A stretch of DNA of 64,000 bases, taken from NCBI RefSeq assembly GCF_009755725.1, contig NZ_CP046619.1, positions 2,976,001 to 3,040,000 on the forward strand, read 5' to 3'. Position numbers and translations under genes: made by a program. Shown here in pieces: positions 1-8,237 of this stretch. This DNA is from Diaminobutyricimonas sp. LJ205. GTDB taxonomy: Bacteria; Actinomycetota; Actinomycetes; Actinomycetales; Microbacteriaceae. A model generated the notes under the pieces. It did no database searches and was not told where the DNA came from. It saw nothing but the letters and a program-made list of their open reading frames with translations. Each line of letters begins with the position of its first letter. Position 1 is the first letter of the stretch.

Positions 1-2303
1 CTGACCAGCTCCGGCAGCGCCTCGGTCACGGCGCCGATGAAGCCGACGCTCACGCCCTGGAACTCCTGCAGGAAGTACTCGTCGTAGGCGGGAGCACCGG
101 TTGCGCGGTCGTACAGGTTCGCCGCAACGTACGGCCAGTCGGCGGCGTCGAGGATGCGGTCATCCACGTCGGCACGGCCCTGGTCGAACTCGTGGTTACC
201 GAACGACGAGCCGTCGAAGCCCATGGCGTTCAGGGCGTCGATGGTCGGCCGGTCGTTCTGGATGAACGAGGTGAAAGTGGACGCGCCGATCATGTCACCG
301 GCTCCGACGAACGTCGTGTTCGGGTTCTGGGCTTCCCAGAAGTCGACCATTCCGCCCATCTGGGCGGCGCCGGGAATCGGCGGGTTGCCTGCGACGAACT
401 CGAGGCGACCGTGGAAGTCGTTCACCGTGAGGATCTCGATCTCCACCGGCGCAACCTCGGCGCTGACGCCGACCTTGATCGGGTCGTGGTCGCTTGACCG
501 GAACACGGTTCCCGCCTCGGCGGCGTCGAACTCGTAGCCGCGGTCGCCCCACTCGGGGGAGTTGATGTTCCAGACACCGACGCCGGTGACGGATGCCGCC
601 ACGGACGCACTCGCGAACACGTGGTCAAGCGAGCCCAGCTCGCCGTCGAACGTGTAGGTGTACTGGCCGTCGGTCTTCGCCGGAACCAGGTCGACGTAAC
701 CGGCCGAGGTGAACACCTGGGCCGGGTCTTCCTCGGCGTAGGCGTTGAAGTCGCCGATCAGGAAGACGTCCTCGCTGCCGCTGGCCGGAATCACCGTGTC
801 GTTCACGAAGGCCAGCAGGCTGTTCGCCTGCTCGACGCGCTCGGCGTTGAAGAAGCCCTGACCGTCGGCGGGCTCGGCACCGGTGCCGCCACCCTTGGAC
901 TTGAAGTGGTTGGCGACGACGCTGAACACCTTGCCGCTGCTGTTCGCGGTGAACGCCTGCGCGAGCGGCTCACGGGCGATGTCCCACACGGTCTCGTCGA
1001 CCTGCGTGAGGCTGGCACCGCTGGGGGTGACGGCGGCCGGCTTGAAGATGATCGCGTTCGTGATGAAGTCGGTGATCGCGGCATCCTGCAGCGCAGCCGG
1101 TGTGCGCACGTAATCCCACGTGCCCGCCCCTGCGGCCGCGTTCAGGCCGGCGACCAGGTCGGCGAGGGCCTCGTCGACGGTCTCACCGAGCTTGACCGAG
1201 TTCTCGATCTCCTGAAGCGCGACAACGTCGGCATCGAGACCGTTGATGGCCGCGATGATCTTCGACTTCTGAATGGCGAAGTCGGCGGCGGTGTCGGCTC
1301 CGCGGGCCTGCGAGTTCTGGCTCGTCAGGGTCGTGAAGTAGTTGAAGACGTTGAAGGCAGCGACGCTGAAGTCTCCGCCGACCTCGGGAGCGGCCTCCGG
1401 ACGCGGGTTCAGCATCTCGAACGTCGGCTTGGCCGACGCGGGGCTGGCGTCATTGATCGGCGTGGTGGGCTGCAGGCGCCACTCGTTGAAGCCCCAGGCG
1501 AGGATGTACCCGGCCTCGGGGAAGTCGACCCGGTCGCCGTTTCGCACCACCGTGTCGGCGGTGAAGTACGGCTGGGTGCCGGGGTGCTGCGCGTTGTCGA
1601 CGCGGATGCTGTAGCCGTCATCGAGCAGGATGCGGCTCGCCCGGTTGGCTGCGGCGATCGCGTTCGCGTCGGGTCCGGCATCCGTGGTCTCGGTGCTCTT
1701 AACCGGCAACTCGCCCGGGTCGAGCCACAGTTCGCCGAAGCTGAACAGGTTGTGGCTGGAGATGACGCGGTAGTCACCGGTCGGGCTGACCAGCATGTTC
1801 TCGTACGGCTCGCGGTCGCTGCCGACAACGCTGTCGGGTAGCGGGGTAGCGGCGGGGACGCCGACGCCCGCGGCCACGAGTTCCACGACGCCGGTCGCGC
1901 CACTCGCGTTGATCTGGGTCTGGTCGAAGTTCTCACCCGCGGTGCCGGTGACGGTCACCTTGTCACCGATGGCGATGCCGGCGGGGTTCTTGCTGCCGAG
2001 GAAGACGAAAAGTGCGTCGGAGACGCCGGGCGTGACATCCGCGCCCTCGCTCTGAACGACGATGCCGCGATAGCCGCTGACACCGCGGTAATCCGCGGTG
2101 ACGATGCCCTCGACCGTGACGGTCTGGCCAGCGATCGGGGTGGTGGCAGCGGAGCCCTGAACATCAGCGATGCTGTGGGTCGGGGTTGCGGCGTATGCCG
2201 CCGGGACTGTCAGCCCGGTGATGGCCAGCGTGGCAGTGGCGACGGCCGCCACGCCGATGAGCCGCCGCGCGGGGCGCCGGGGCTCGAGTTGGGGTGTTCG
2301 CAT
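1..2303 (-). CDS. ExeM/NucH-type extracellular nuclease fused to 5'-nucleotidase (3' end outside window)
   Basis: About 767 codons are present, and the end of the gene lies beyond base 1. The ATG at 2303 is preceded by GGGAG about 9 nt upstream. Residues 1-33 are a signal peptide (twin-Arg-like RRPARR start, hydrophobic core, AYAA cleavage region). An OB-like/lamin-tail region follows. An endonuclease/exonuclease/phosphatase domain spans about 310-610 (ALQEIEN, ANHFKSK, GDFNAYA and SSDHDP motifs). A calcineurin-like 5'-nucleotidase domain begins near 622 with VNDFHGR, GAGDMIG and GNHEFD metal-binding motifs. Expected role, inferred from the families: hydrolysis of extracellular DNA and nucleotides outside the cell to recover phosphate and nucleosides. 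A candidate -10 (TAGGCT, 2385-2380) would give a leader of about 70 nt. Because the 3' end is cut, C-terminal anchoring (sortase or TM) cannot be judged. Confidence 0.9.
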   Translation of the reverse strand, partial: MRTPQLEPRRPARRLIGVAAVATATLAITGLTVPAAYAATPTHSIADVQGSAATTPIAGQTVTVEGIVTADYRGVSGYRGIVVQSEGADVTPGVSDALFVFLGSKNPAGIAIGDKVTVTGTAGENFDQTQINASGATGVVELVAAGVGVPAATPLPDSVVGSDREPYENMLVSPTGDYRVISSHNLFSFGELWLDPGELPVKSTETTDAGPDANAIAAANRASRILLDDGYSIRVDNAQHPGTQPYFTADTVVRNGDRVDFPEAGYILAWGFNEWRLQPTTPINDASPASAKPTFEMLNPRPEAAPEVGGDFSVAAFNVFNYFTTLTSQNSQARGADTAADFAIQKSKIIAAINGLDADVVALQEIENSVKLGETVDEALADLVAGLNAAAGAGTWDYVRTPAALQDAAITDFITNAIIFKPAAVTPSGASLTQVDETVWDIAREPLAQAFTANSSGKVFSVVANHFKSKGGGTGAEPADGQGFFNAERVEQANSLLAFVNDTVIPASGSEDVFLIGDFNAYAEEDPAQVFTSAGYVDLVPAKTDGQYTYTFDGELGSLDHVFASASVAASVTGVGVWNINSPEWGDRGYEFDAAEAGTVFRSSDHDPIKVGVSAEVAPVEIEILTVNDFHGRLEFVAGNPPIPGAAQMGGMVDFWEAQNPNTTFVGAGDMIGASTFTSFIQNDRPTIDALNAMGFDGSSFGNHEFDQGRADVDDRILDAADWPYVAANLYDRATGAPAYDEYFLQEFQGVSVGFIGAVTEALPELV

Positions 2304-2478
2304 CAAGTGTCTCCCTTATGAGGTGGAACCGAGCTGCGGAGGCACCCCAAAGGGGGCCACCCGCGTGGGGGTGATCCGTAGCCTAGGAGTCAGCTACAAA
2401 TATGACTAGAGCCAGCACAGAATCGTCACGTTCTGGCCACCCGGCGGTCACATTCGGCGTAGGGTGCGCCGGGTTCGC

Positions 2479-2484
2479 TAACGT
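2479..2484 (+). promoter_or_regulatory. -10 box of leaderless DMT transporter gene
   Basis: TAACGT sits 6 nt before the GTG at 2491, and there is no Shine-Dalgarno. This is the leaderless arrangement repeated throughout the window. Confidence 0.5.
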
Positions 2485-2490
2485 GTTCGG

Positions 2491-3420
2491 GTGCTCACCG
2501 CGATCTTCGGCCTGACGGGCGCGCTGCTGTTCGGCGCCGCCGACTTTCTCGGCGGGCTGGGGTCGAAGCGGATCAGCGCGTTGCGGGTGACCGCCGTGGC
2601 GGGCGCGACCGGTTTCGTCGTCCTGCTCGTGGCGCTGCCGGTGGTCGGTGGCGCCTGGTCGACGGAGGCGGTGCTGCTCGGCGCCCTCTCGGGCATCACC
2701 GGGGCGGCCGCGATCGCGCTGCTTTATGCGTGCCTGGCGATCGGCCCGATGAGCATCCTGTCGCCGTTGACCGCGGTCGTCTCGGCGATCGTGCCGATGA
2801 CCTGGGGGCTTCTGCAGGGCGAGGCATTGCGCCCGGTCGGCTACTGGGCGCTCGCGCTGGCGCTGGTCGCCGTCGTCCTGGTCGGCTTCGTGCCCGAGCG
2901 AGGAGCGGTGCGGCCGACCCCGCGCGGACTGGGGATGGCGGTGGCATCCGGAACCCTGATCGGAGCGTTCCTGATCATCATCGACGCGACTCCGGATGAC
3001 TCGGGGCTCGTGCCGCTCGTGGTGAACCGCCTGGTCAACAGTGTGTCGATGTTCGCGGCCGTCGCCGTTCTCGCTGTCGTTGCGCTGCGCCGGTCGCGCG
3101 CCAGGGCAGCGTTGGGCGCCCGCACGTCGGCGACTGAGGGTGAGTCGCTGGCGGTGCGCGACTTGCGGTCAGGGGGCGGTCGCTGGCTGCCCGGTTTGAA
3201 GTTCGCGCTCGCCTGCGGCGTGGTCGACGCCATCGCGAACGCGCTGCTGCTGGTCGGATTGCGGCTGGGTGAGCTCACCGTGATGAGCGTGCTCACGGCG
3301 ATGTATCCGGCGGGCACCATCCTGCTCGCGGCGATCGTGCTGCGAGAGCGGATCACGCCCGTGCAGATCATTGGCCTGGTGCTCGCGCTCGCTGCGGCGG
3401 GGATGCTCGCGCTGGCGTAG
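2491..3420 (+). CDS. EamA/DMT-family transporter
   Basis: A 309-residue integral membrane protein with about ten hydrophobic helices arranged as two EamA repeats (roughly 1-135 and 165-309), the normal size for drug/metabolite transporters. The substrate cannot be read from sequence; family members export amino acids, nucleosides or drugs. The start is a GTG with a TAACGT -10 6 nt upstream, suggesting a leaderless transcript. A charged cytoplasmic loop (about 195-225, rich in Arg/Ser/Glu) separates the two halves. It stands alone, divergent from the secreted nuclease upstream. Confidence 0.85.
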   Translation: MLTAIFGLTGALLFGAADFLGGLGSKRISALRVTAVAGATGFVVLLVALPVVGGAWSTEAVLLGALSGITGAAAIALLYACLAIGPMSILSPLTAVVSAIVPMTWGLLQGEALRPVGYWALALALVAVVLVGFVPERGAVRPTPRGLGMAVASGTLIGAFLIIIDATPDDSGLVPLVVNRLVNSVSMFAAVAVLAVVALRRSRARAALGARTSATEGESLAVRDLRSGGGRWLPGLKFALACGVVDAIANALLLVGLRLGELTVMSVLTAMYPAGTILLAAIVLRERITPVQIIGLVLALAAAGMLALA

Positions 3421-3448
3421 TGCGGGTGGGCTGAGCCGGTGGTGTTCA

Positions 3449-3504
3449 GCGGAAATGGCGGAGAAATTGACATCCGGTGACGGAAGTTCCTCCATTTCGC
3501 GCTG
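3449..3504. repeat. Palindromic repeat R1, copy 1 (upstream of AbiEi/DUF559 gene)
   Basis: A 34-nt core at 3471-3504 (starting CATCCGGTGAC, ending TTTCGCGCTG) recurs at 4652-4685 in the same orientation with 33/34 identity. Bases 3449-3468 are an imperfect inverted repeat of 3484-3500 (GAAATGG-GGA pairing with TCC-CCATTTC), so the element can form a hairpin with the CATCCGGTGAC segment in its loop. The two copies lie on either side of the AbiEi/DUF559 gene. Confidence 0.8.
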
Positions 3505-3681
3505 ATCCGAAATCCATTCCTCCATTCCAGAGGGCCGCCGCGAGAGGAACTCCTTCTTTCCGGTCACCGGGGCGTTGGGAGCACCCCAGTCCAGTCCTCC
3601 ATGGAGGGATGGGGCCCCGCAAAGTGCGCAGAAGTCAGGATTCCCGCAGCGCTCGCCCCTCGACATCCCGACACTGCTCGC

Positions 3682-4557
3682 ATGACAATCCTCGACACCG
3701 TAAACGCCGTCGGATCTCTCGCATCGAGGCGACAACTCGCCGCTCTTGGACTCAAACGCTCCGCGGTCGACGCCGCGCTCGATCGCGGTGAGCTGCTACC
3801 AATACGCCCCGGGTGGGTTGGAACGCCCACCGCGAACCAGCTCGCGGTCACGGCGGTGCTTCATGGCGCGCGTCTCACCGGCTCCACAGCCCTGCGTGCA
3901 TTCGGAATCTGGAACGGAGAAGACGCCGGGCTGCACCTGCAGGTGCCGCCGAATTCGCATCGCCGGCTCCAGCAACCAGCGACTCCGGTGGCCATGTTCA
4001 CGCCGCCAAAGTTCGTGCCGAGCGGAGTCGTCGTTCATTGGGTGCCGGCCGCGCCGACCGCGCCAGACGAACCCGCCTGGCGAGTCACCGTCGCCGACGC
4101 CTTGCTCACCTTCGCGCGGTCCGACAGCGAGGAGCACGCGCTTGCCGCGATCGAGAGCGCCGTCTACCTGAAGCGGGTGTCGCGAACCGGAATGGCCGCG
4201 CTCCTCACCCGGATGCCGCGGCGCATCCGACGGCGCGCGAAGCGGCTCATGTACCTATCCGAGTCGGGACTCGAGACCATCGGGTTGATCCGCTGCGAGC
4301 CGTTCGGCCCCCTCCAGCAGCAAGTTCGAATCGGACCGGACCGTGTCGACCTCGTCATCGACGGCTGGCTGATCATCGAGTGGGATGGCGACGCCTACCA
4401 CGATCCAGTGCAGGACCGGCGACGGACGAACCGGCTCATTCGTGCCGGTTATCGCGTGCTCCGCTTCGGCGCCCACGACCTCTTACGTGCGTGGGAAGAG
4501 ACGCGCGAGACCATCCTCGAAATGCTCCGCGCGAAGGATGTCGCAGGCGTTGCGTAG
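3682..4557 (+). CDS. AbiEi-like winged-helix / DUF559 (Vsr-like nuclease fold) protein
   Basis: Taking the ATG at 3682 gives 291 residues. An in-frame ATG at 3601 exists, but its extra 27 residues look non-coding. The N-terminal about 55 residues (start MTILDTVNAVGSLASRRQLA) resemble the AbiEi_4 helix-turn-helix domain of type IV antitoxins. The C-terminal about 75 residues carry a DUF559/Vsr-like nuclease core: VDLVIDG, then IIEWDGDAYH, then a basic helix and YRVLRFGAHD (about 217-270), with the Asp/Glu/Asp pattern expected for metal binding. No AbiEii nucleotidyltransferase toxin lies next to it, so it is not a classic AbiE pair. Function is unknown; possible roles are a repressor fused to a nuclease, or a stand-alone nicking-type enzyme. 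The gene is bracketed by two direct copies of palindromic repeat R1. Confidence 0.75.
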   Translation: MTILDTVNAVGSLASRRQLAALGLKRSAVDAALDRGELLPIRPGWVGTPTANQLAVTAVLHGARLTGSTALRAFGIWNGEDAGLHLQVPPNSHRRLQQPATPVAMFTPPKFVPSGVVVHWVPAAPTAPDEPAWRVTVADALLTFARSDSEEHALAAIESAVYLKRVSRTGMAALLTRMPRRIRRRAKRLMYLSESGLETIGLIRCEPFGPLQQQVRIGPDRVDLVIDGWLIIEWDGDAYHDPVQDRRRTNRLIRAGYRVLRFGAHDLLRAWEETRETILEMLRAKDVAGVA

Positions 4558-4628
4558 CCCGACGACTCGTCGCTCAGCACTCCAACGCGGAATGAAGGAC
4601 AGATTGCCCGTGCCGTCGCGCCTCTCTC

Positions 4629-4685
4629 CGCCGGAATGACGGAGGATCTGCCATCCGGTGACCGAAGTTCCTCCATTTCGCGCTG
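4629..4685. repeat. Palindromic repeat R1, copy 2 (downstream of AbiEi/DUF559 gene)
   Basis: Core 4652-4685 matches 3471-3504 at 33 of 34 positions. The left arm is more diverged than in copy 1 (GGAATGACGGAGGATCT region) but still pairs partly with the right arm. Same orientation as copy 1, 1,181 nt away. Confidence 0.8.
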
Positions 4686-4836
4686 GTCGCGATGAGTGTC
4701 CTCCTTCTCGGCGGTCGACACCCGTCGCGAGACGCTGGAATCCCTTCCCCGCACATGAATTTCTTGCCAGCGGACAAGCGTGACTGAGTCAGCCGCAAGC
4801 CGACCGAAATGGCTGGACGTCCGCAGCGCGGCGGAA

Positions 4837-4872
4837 TAGCGTGAGAGCCACCATCGCACAGGAGCAAGGAGG
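4837..4872 (+). promoter_or_regulatory. USP promoter -10 and ribosome binding site
   Basis: TAGCGT at 4837-4842 with a CTGGAC-like -35 at 4813-4818 (18-nt spacer). AAGGAGG at 4866-4872 lies 4 nt before the ATG at 4877. The RBS shows that translation starts at 4877 and not at the upstream in-frame GTG at 4841, which overlaps the -10 box. Confidence 0.55.
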
Positions 4873-4876
4873 CCCC

Positions 4877-5755
4877 ATGGCCGCGCAACTGCTGGTCGGC
4901 GTCAACGGTTCACCCGCGAGCGATCGCGCGGTGCAGTTCGCAGCACAACGCGCGGCGGCGCGCGGCCTCGAACTCCGTCTGCTGCACGTGATCGATGAGT
5001 CGGTGCGGTCGAGCAGGAATGCCGAAGTGAGAGAACGCGCGCAGGCTCGGGCCGATGAGATTCTGCAGCAGGCGACGGATGCCGCACACAAGCTCGCCCC
5101 GAATGTCCCGGTGCACGCCGAGGCTGTTTCCGGTGACCCGTTCCGCGTGTTCGTTGAACTCTCGCAGGATGTCGAGTTGCTGGTGGTCGGCAGCGACTCG
5201 TCGGGCGGTGAGCGGCCGGTGAAGCGCGGGGTCAAGAGTTTTCGGATTGCGGCGGCCGGGCATGCTCCTGTTGCGGTGATCCCCGACATCGATCTCGCCG
5301 AGCGCCGTGGGGTGGTCGTCGGTGTTGACGGGTCGGACATCTCCAACCGTGCGCTCGAGTTCGCGGCATCCGAAGCCGATCGCCGACGCGAGCCGCTGAT
5401 CGCGGTGCACGCCTGGACGATCCCGATCGTCCCTGGCGCGGAGTACTCCTACTCGGACGCCTACTTCGATGACGCGGAGCGGGGCGCCGAGTCCACTCTC
5501 TCCACGGCGCTGGCCGAGGTTCAGGCGCGGTACCCGGGTGTCGAATTGCGACCGGTGGTACTGAACGCGAACCCCGCCCACGCGCTCACCGCGGAGGCCG
5601 AGAATGCGGCGATGGTCGTCGTCGGCAGCCACGGCCGGGGCGCCTTCGGCCGGTTGCTGCTCGGCTCGGTCAGCCACGGCGTGTTGGCGCACATGGTCGC
5701 TCCGACGGTAATTGTTCGTCAGGTGGCATCCGAGTCCGCCGAAAACCCCGCATGA
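4877..5755 (+). CDS. Tandem universal stress protein
   Basis: 292 residues forming two UspA domains (about 1-140 and 148-290). The C-terminal copy has the complete ATP-binding signature G-x2-G-x9-G-S (VGSHGRGAFGRLLLGS, about 254-269). The N-terminal copy has a degenerate version (GSDSSGGERPVKRGVKS). Both begin with the hydrophobic strand plus Asp/Asn pattern (LLVGVNGS; VVVGVDGS). The family is cytoplasmic, binds ATP and supports stress or starvation survival; the specific role is unknown. The start was chosen from the strong Shine-Dalgarno. A hairpin follows the stop codon. Confidence 0.9.
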   Translation: MAAQLLVGVNGSPASDRAVQFAAQRAAARGLELRLLHVIDESVRSSRNAEVRERAQARADEILQQATDAAHKLAPNVPVHAEAVSGDPFRVFVELSQDVELLVVGSDSSGGERPVKRGVKSFRIAAAGHAPVAVIPDIDLAERRGVVVGVDGSDISNRALEFAASEADRRREPLIAVHAWTIPIVPGAEYSYSDAYFDDAERGAESTLSTALAEVQARYPGVELRPVVLNANPAHALTAEAENAAMVVVGSHGRGAFGRLLLGSVSHGVLAHMVAPTVIVRQVASESAENPA

Positions 5756-5757
5756 AA

Positions 5758-5790
5758 CGTACCCCCCGAGTGGGGGTAGACGAAATGTTT
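5758..5790 (+). terminator. Hairpin after USP gene
   Basis: TACCCCC (5760-5766) pairs with GGGGGTA (5772-5778), enclosed by the outer pair GAAAC/GTTTC. There is no T-tract, so it is a likely but weak terminator. Confidence 0.5.
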
Positions 5791-5824
5791 CACTCTCGGT
5801 TACCTGAATGACACGAGTCGCCGA

Positions 5825-5830
5825 TAGCCT
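5825..5830 (+). promoter_or_regulatory. -10 box of galU
   Basis: TAGCCT ends 7 nt before the ATG at 5838 and no RBS is present. This supports a leaderless start at 5838 and argues against the in-frame ATG at 5808. Confidence 0.55.
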
Positions 5831-5837
5831 CCCCCAT

Positions 5838-6788
5838 ATGAGGGACAACATCACACCTATTACCAAGGCCGTCATTCCTGCCGCAGGACTCGGCACTCGC
5901 TTCCTGCCCGCGACAAAGGCCATGCCGAAGGAGATGCTGCCTGTCGTGGACAAGCCGGCCATCCAATACGTGGTCGAAGAGGCAGCGGCATCCGGGCTGG
6001 AAGACATCCTGATGATCATCGGCCGCAACAAGAACGCCCTCGCGAACCACTTCGACCGGGTGACCGAGCTTGAGATCGCTCTGCAGAAGAAGGGCGACCA
6101 GACCAAGCTGGATCGAGTGAACCACTCCAACTCGCTCGCCGACATCCACTTCGTGCGCCAGGGCGACCCGCTCGGTCTCGGCCACGCGGTGCTGCGGGCG
6201 CGCAAGCACATCGGCAACGAGGCGTTCGCGGTGCTGCTCGGCGACGACCTGATCGATGAGCGCGACGATCTGCTCTCGACCATGATCACGGAGAGCGAGC
6301 AGCGCGGGACCACGGTCATCGCGCTCATGGAGGTGCCGGCCGAGTCGATTCACCTGTACGGCTGCGCGGCGGTCGAGGAGACCGACAACCCTGACGTTGT
6401 GAAGATCACCGGGCTGGTTGAAAAGCCCTCGGTGGAGGACGCCCCCTCGAACCTGGCCATCATCGGCCGTTACGTGCTGCGCCCCGAGATCTTCGACGTG
6501 CTCGAGGTCACCGAACCCGGCAAGGGTGGCGAGATCCAGCTGACCGACGCGCTGCAGACACTCGCCGCTGACAAGAATTCGGATGGCGTCTACGGCGTCG
6601 TCTTCAAGGGCCGCCGCTACGACACCGGCGACCGTCTCGACTACATCAAGTCGATCGTGCAACTCGCGCTCGCCCGCGAGGACCTCGGCGCGCAGCTCGC
6701 TCCCTGGGTGCGGCACCTCGCTGCCGGCATGCCCGAGCAGCCGCTGGCCGAAGACGAGAAGAAGGCCTTCGAGGAGATCGTCGGCTGA
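5838..6788 (+). CDS. galU: UTP-glucose-1-phosphate uridylyltransferase
   Basis: 316 residues, normal for bacterial GalU. It catalyses UTP + glucose-1-P to UDP-glucose + PPi, supplying cell-surface glycans and trehalose or galactose metabolism. The nucleotide-binding signature AAGLGTRFLPATKAMPKEML spans residues 14-33. Further family motifs are QGDPLGLGHAVL, LLGDD and VEKP, with a conserved Lys before the GDR motif (KGRRYDTGDRLDY) near the C-terminus. The start at 5838 is preferred because of the -10 position. A strong hairpin terminator follows. Monocistronic. Confidence 0.95.
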   Translation: MRDNITPITKAVIPAAGLGTRFLPATKAMPKEMLPVVDKPAIQYVVEEAAASGLEDILMIIGRNKNALANHFDRVTELEIALQKKGDQTKLDRVNHSNSLADIHFVRQGDPLGLGHAVLRARKHIGNEAFAVLLGDDLIDERDDLLSTMITESEQRGTTVIALMEVPAESIHLYGCAAVEETDNPDVVKITGLVEKPSVEDAPSNLAIIGRYVLRPEIFDVLEVTEPGKGGEIQLTDALQTLAADKNSDGVYGVVFKGRRYDTGDRLDYIKSIVQLALAREDLGAQLAPWVRHLAAGMPEQPLAEDEKKAFEEIVG

Positions 6789-6807
6789 CGCCTCGCACTC
6801 GAACCGG

Positions 6808-6846
6808 AGCCCCACCCCGCAGGTCCAGCGGGGTGGGGCTTCTTCG
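6808..6846. terminator. Strong hairpin between convergent galU and ndh
   Basis: Perfect 13-bp stem: AGCCCCACCCCGC (6808-6820) with GCGGGGTGGGGCT (6828-6840) and a 7-nt loop, then a TCTTC run. The symmetry and position suit termination from both sides. Confidence 0.85.
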
Positions 6847-6848
6847 CG

Positions 6849-8102
6849 CTAGGACGACTTCGCCTGGCCGAGCGCCACGTGCGAGCGGGTCGGGCTGAGG
6901 TAGTCCTCGGCCCACGAGAACAGGGCGCGCATCCGTTGCCTGTTCCCGGACAGCAGCGCGACGTGCACCGCAAGCCATGCGAGGAACGCGATCGGCCCGT
7001 GCAGCCGATAGCGGTTCTTACCGAGCTCGGCCACAGCCGCGCCCCGGCCGACCATCGCCATGTAGCCCTTGTCGACATAGCGGAACGACTCCCGCCGGCC
7101 GCCGTTGAGGTCAGCGAAGATGTTCCGCGCCGCCCACTTGCCCGCCTGCTGTGCCACGGATCCCAGCTGTGGCAGCTTTGCGCCCGTCTGGTCGGTGATG
7201 TTTGCGGAGTCCCCCAGTACATACACTCCGTCGACACCGGGCACGGTCAGGTCGGGTTTCACGTCGACGCGGCCGCCCTTGCCCTGCGGCAGCCCGGATC
7301 CGTCGATCAGCGGACCCGCTTTCAACCCGCCGGCCCACACCACCAGCCGGCTGCGGATCGCGGTTCCGTCGGCCAGCATGACGCCATTCGCGCGCACCTC
7401 GGTCACTCCAATGCCCAGCTTCAGCTTCACGCCGACCTTCTGCAGGTGCTTCCTCGCGTAGTCCCGGGACTGTGGCGAGAACGCCATCAGCACGTTCGGC
7501 ACGAGGTCGACGAGCCGGATCCGGCACCGCTTGGCCAGATCCCGGGAGAAATACTCGGGGATGACGTAGCGCATCATCTCGCCGAGCGCGCCGGCGGTCT
7601 CCACACCGGTAGGTCCGCCGCCGACCACGACGATGTTGACTCGCGCATCGCCACCCAGCCGGTCGGCCTCGTCGATGAGCTCGACAACCCGGGTTCCCAG
7701 CCTGGTCGCGTCGGTGATCGAATACAGCGGATACGCGAACTCCTCGGCTCCGGGGGTGTTGAAGAAGTTGGGCACGGCTCCGGTCGCGAGCACGAGGATC
7801 TTGGCCTGGAAGGTCGCCCCATCCGCCGTGGTGACCGTATGGCTTGCCGCATCGACGGCCGTGACATCGGCGGTGAGCACCCGGACCAGATGCCGCTGCT
7901 TGCGGAAGATTCCGCGCAGGGGTCTGGTGACGTCCGAGATGCCAATCTGCGCGGTCGCCACCTGATAGATCAGCGGCTGGAACTGGTGGTAGTTGTTGCG
8001 GTCGATGAGCAGCACCGAGACACCCTTCTTGGCGAGTGCCTTGGCTGTCTCCACCCCCGCGAATCCTCCACCGACGATGACGACTTCATACGTCTTCTCC
8101 AT
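6849..8102 (-). CDS. ndh: Type II NADH dehydrogenase (NAD(P)/FAD oxidoreductase)
   Basis: 417 residues from the ATG at 8102. The N-terminal FAD-binding dinucleotide fold is VVIVGGGFAGVETAKAL (residues 7-23). The second Rossmann (NADH) motif is NIVVVGGGPTGVETAGAL. The ATG motif LVLATGAVPNFF and the FAD-closing segment DGVYVLGDSAN are present. It is a peripheral membrane enzyme that passes electrons from NADH to menaquinone without proton pumping. The in-frame ATG at 8168 is rejected because a TACCGT -10 sits 7 nt before 8102. Distinct from the FAD oxidoreductase transcribed divergently from 8238. Confidence 0.9.
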   Translation of the reverse strand: MEKTYEVVIVGGGFAGVETAKALAKKGVSVLLIDRNNYHQFQPLIYQVATAQIGISDVTRPLRGIFRKQRHLVRVLTADVTAVDAASHTVTTADGATFQAKILVLATGAVPNFFNTPGAEEFAYPLYSITDATRLGTRVVELIDEADRLGGDARVNIVVVGGGPTGVETAGALGEMMRYVIPEYFSRDLAKRCRIRLVDLVPNVLMAFSPQSRDYARKHLQKVGVKLKLGIGVTEVRANGVMLADGTAIRSRLVVWAGGLKAGPLIDGSGLPQGKGGRVDVKPDLTVPGVDGVYVLGDSANITDQTGAKLPQLGSVAQQAGKWAARNIFADLNGGRRESFRYVDKGYMAMVGRGAAVAELGKNRYRLHGPIAFLAWLAVHVALLSGNRQRMRALFSWAEDYLSPTRSHVALGQAKSS

Positions 8103-8109
8103 GGGGGCG

Positions 8110-8115
8110 ACGGTA
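8110..8115 (-). promoter_or_regulatory. -10 box of ndh
   Basis: TACCGT on the minus strand, 7 nt before the ATG at 8102. Leaderless configuration. Confidence 0.5.
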
Positions 8116-8173
8116 CTCCGGGCCTTCGGATCCAAACACGGATTCCCAGACATCCGCCATGATGTCAAAAGCG

Positions 8174-8200
8174 CCTCACATCCGGCACCGCTATTTCGTC
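8174..8200 (+). promoter_or_regulatory. Candidate ECF41-type promoter of the oxidoreductase-sigma operon
   Basis: CCTCACA (8174-8180), 16 nt, then CGTC (8197-8200). This is close to the TGTCACA ... CGTC signature I recall for ECF41 sigma targets, with the last five bases of the -35 matching. It precedes an operon that encodes an ECF41 sigma factor, so autoregulation is the natural inference. Confidence 0.4.
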
Positions 8201-8237
8201 GTAGGGGTAGAAGAAGCTCTTACGTGAAGGGAATTCA

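Larger units (their letters stand above)
4558..4876. other. 319-nt intergenic region with R1 copy 2 and USP promoter
   Basis: Apart from repeat R1 (4629-4685), a short CGACGA/TCGTCG palindrome near 4560 and the USP promoter/RBS at its right end, no coding potential or recognisable RNA was found. Confidence 0.6.

Noticed and set aside
3682-4557. AbiE type IV toxin-antitoxin pair
   Set aside because: Only the AbiEi-like helix-turn-helix is present, fused to a DUF559 domain; no AbiEii nucleotidyltransferase follows.
4910-6328. 472-codon ORF on the minus strand across USP and galU
   Set aside because: Arg/Ser-rich composition with no domain; antisense shadow of two clear genes caused by high GC.
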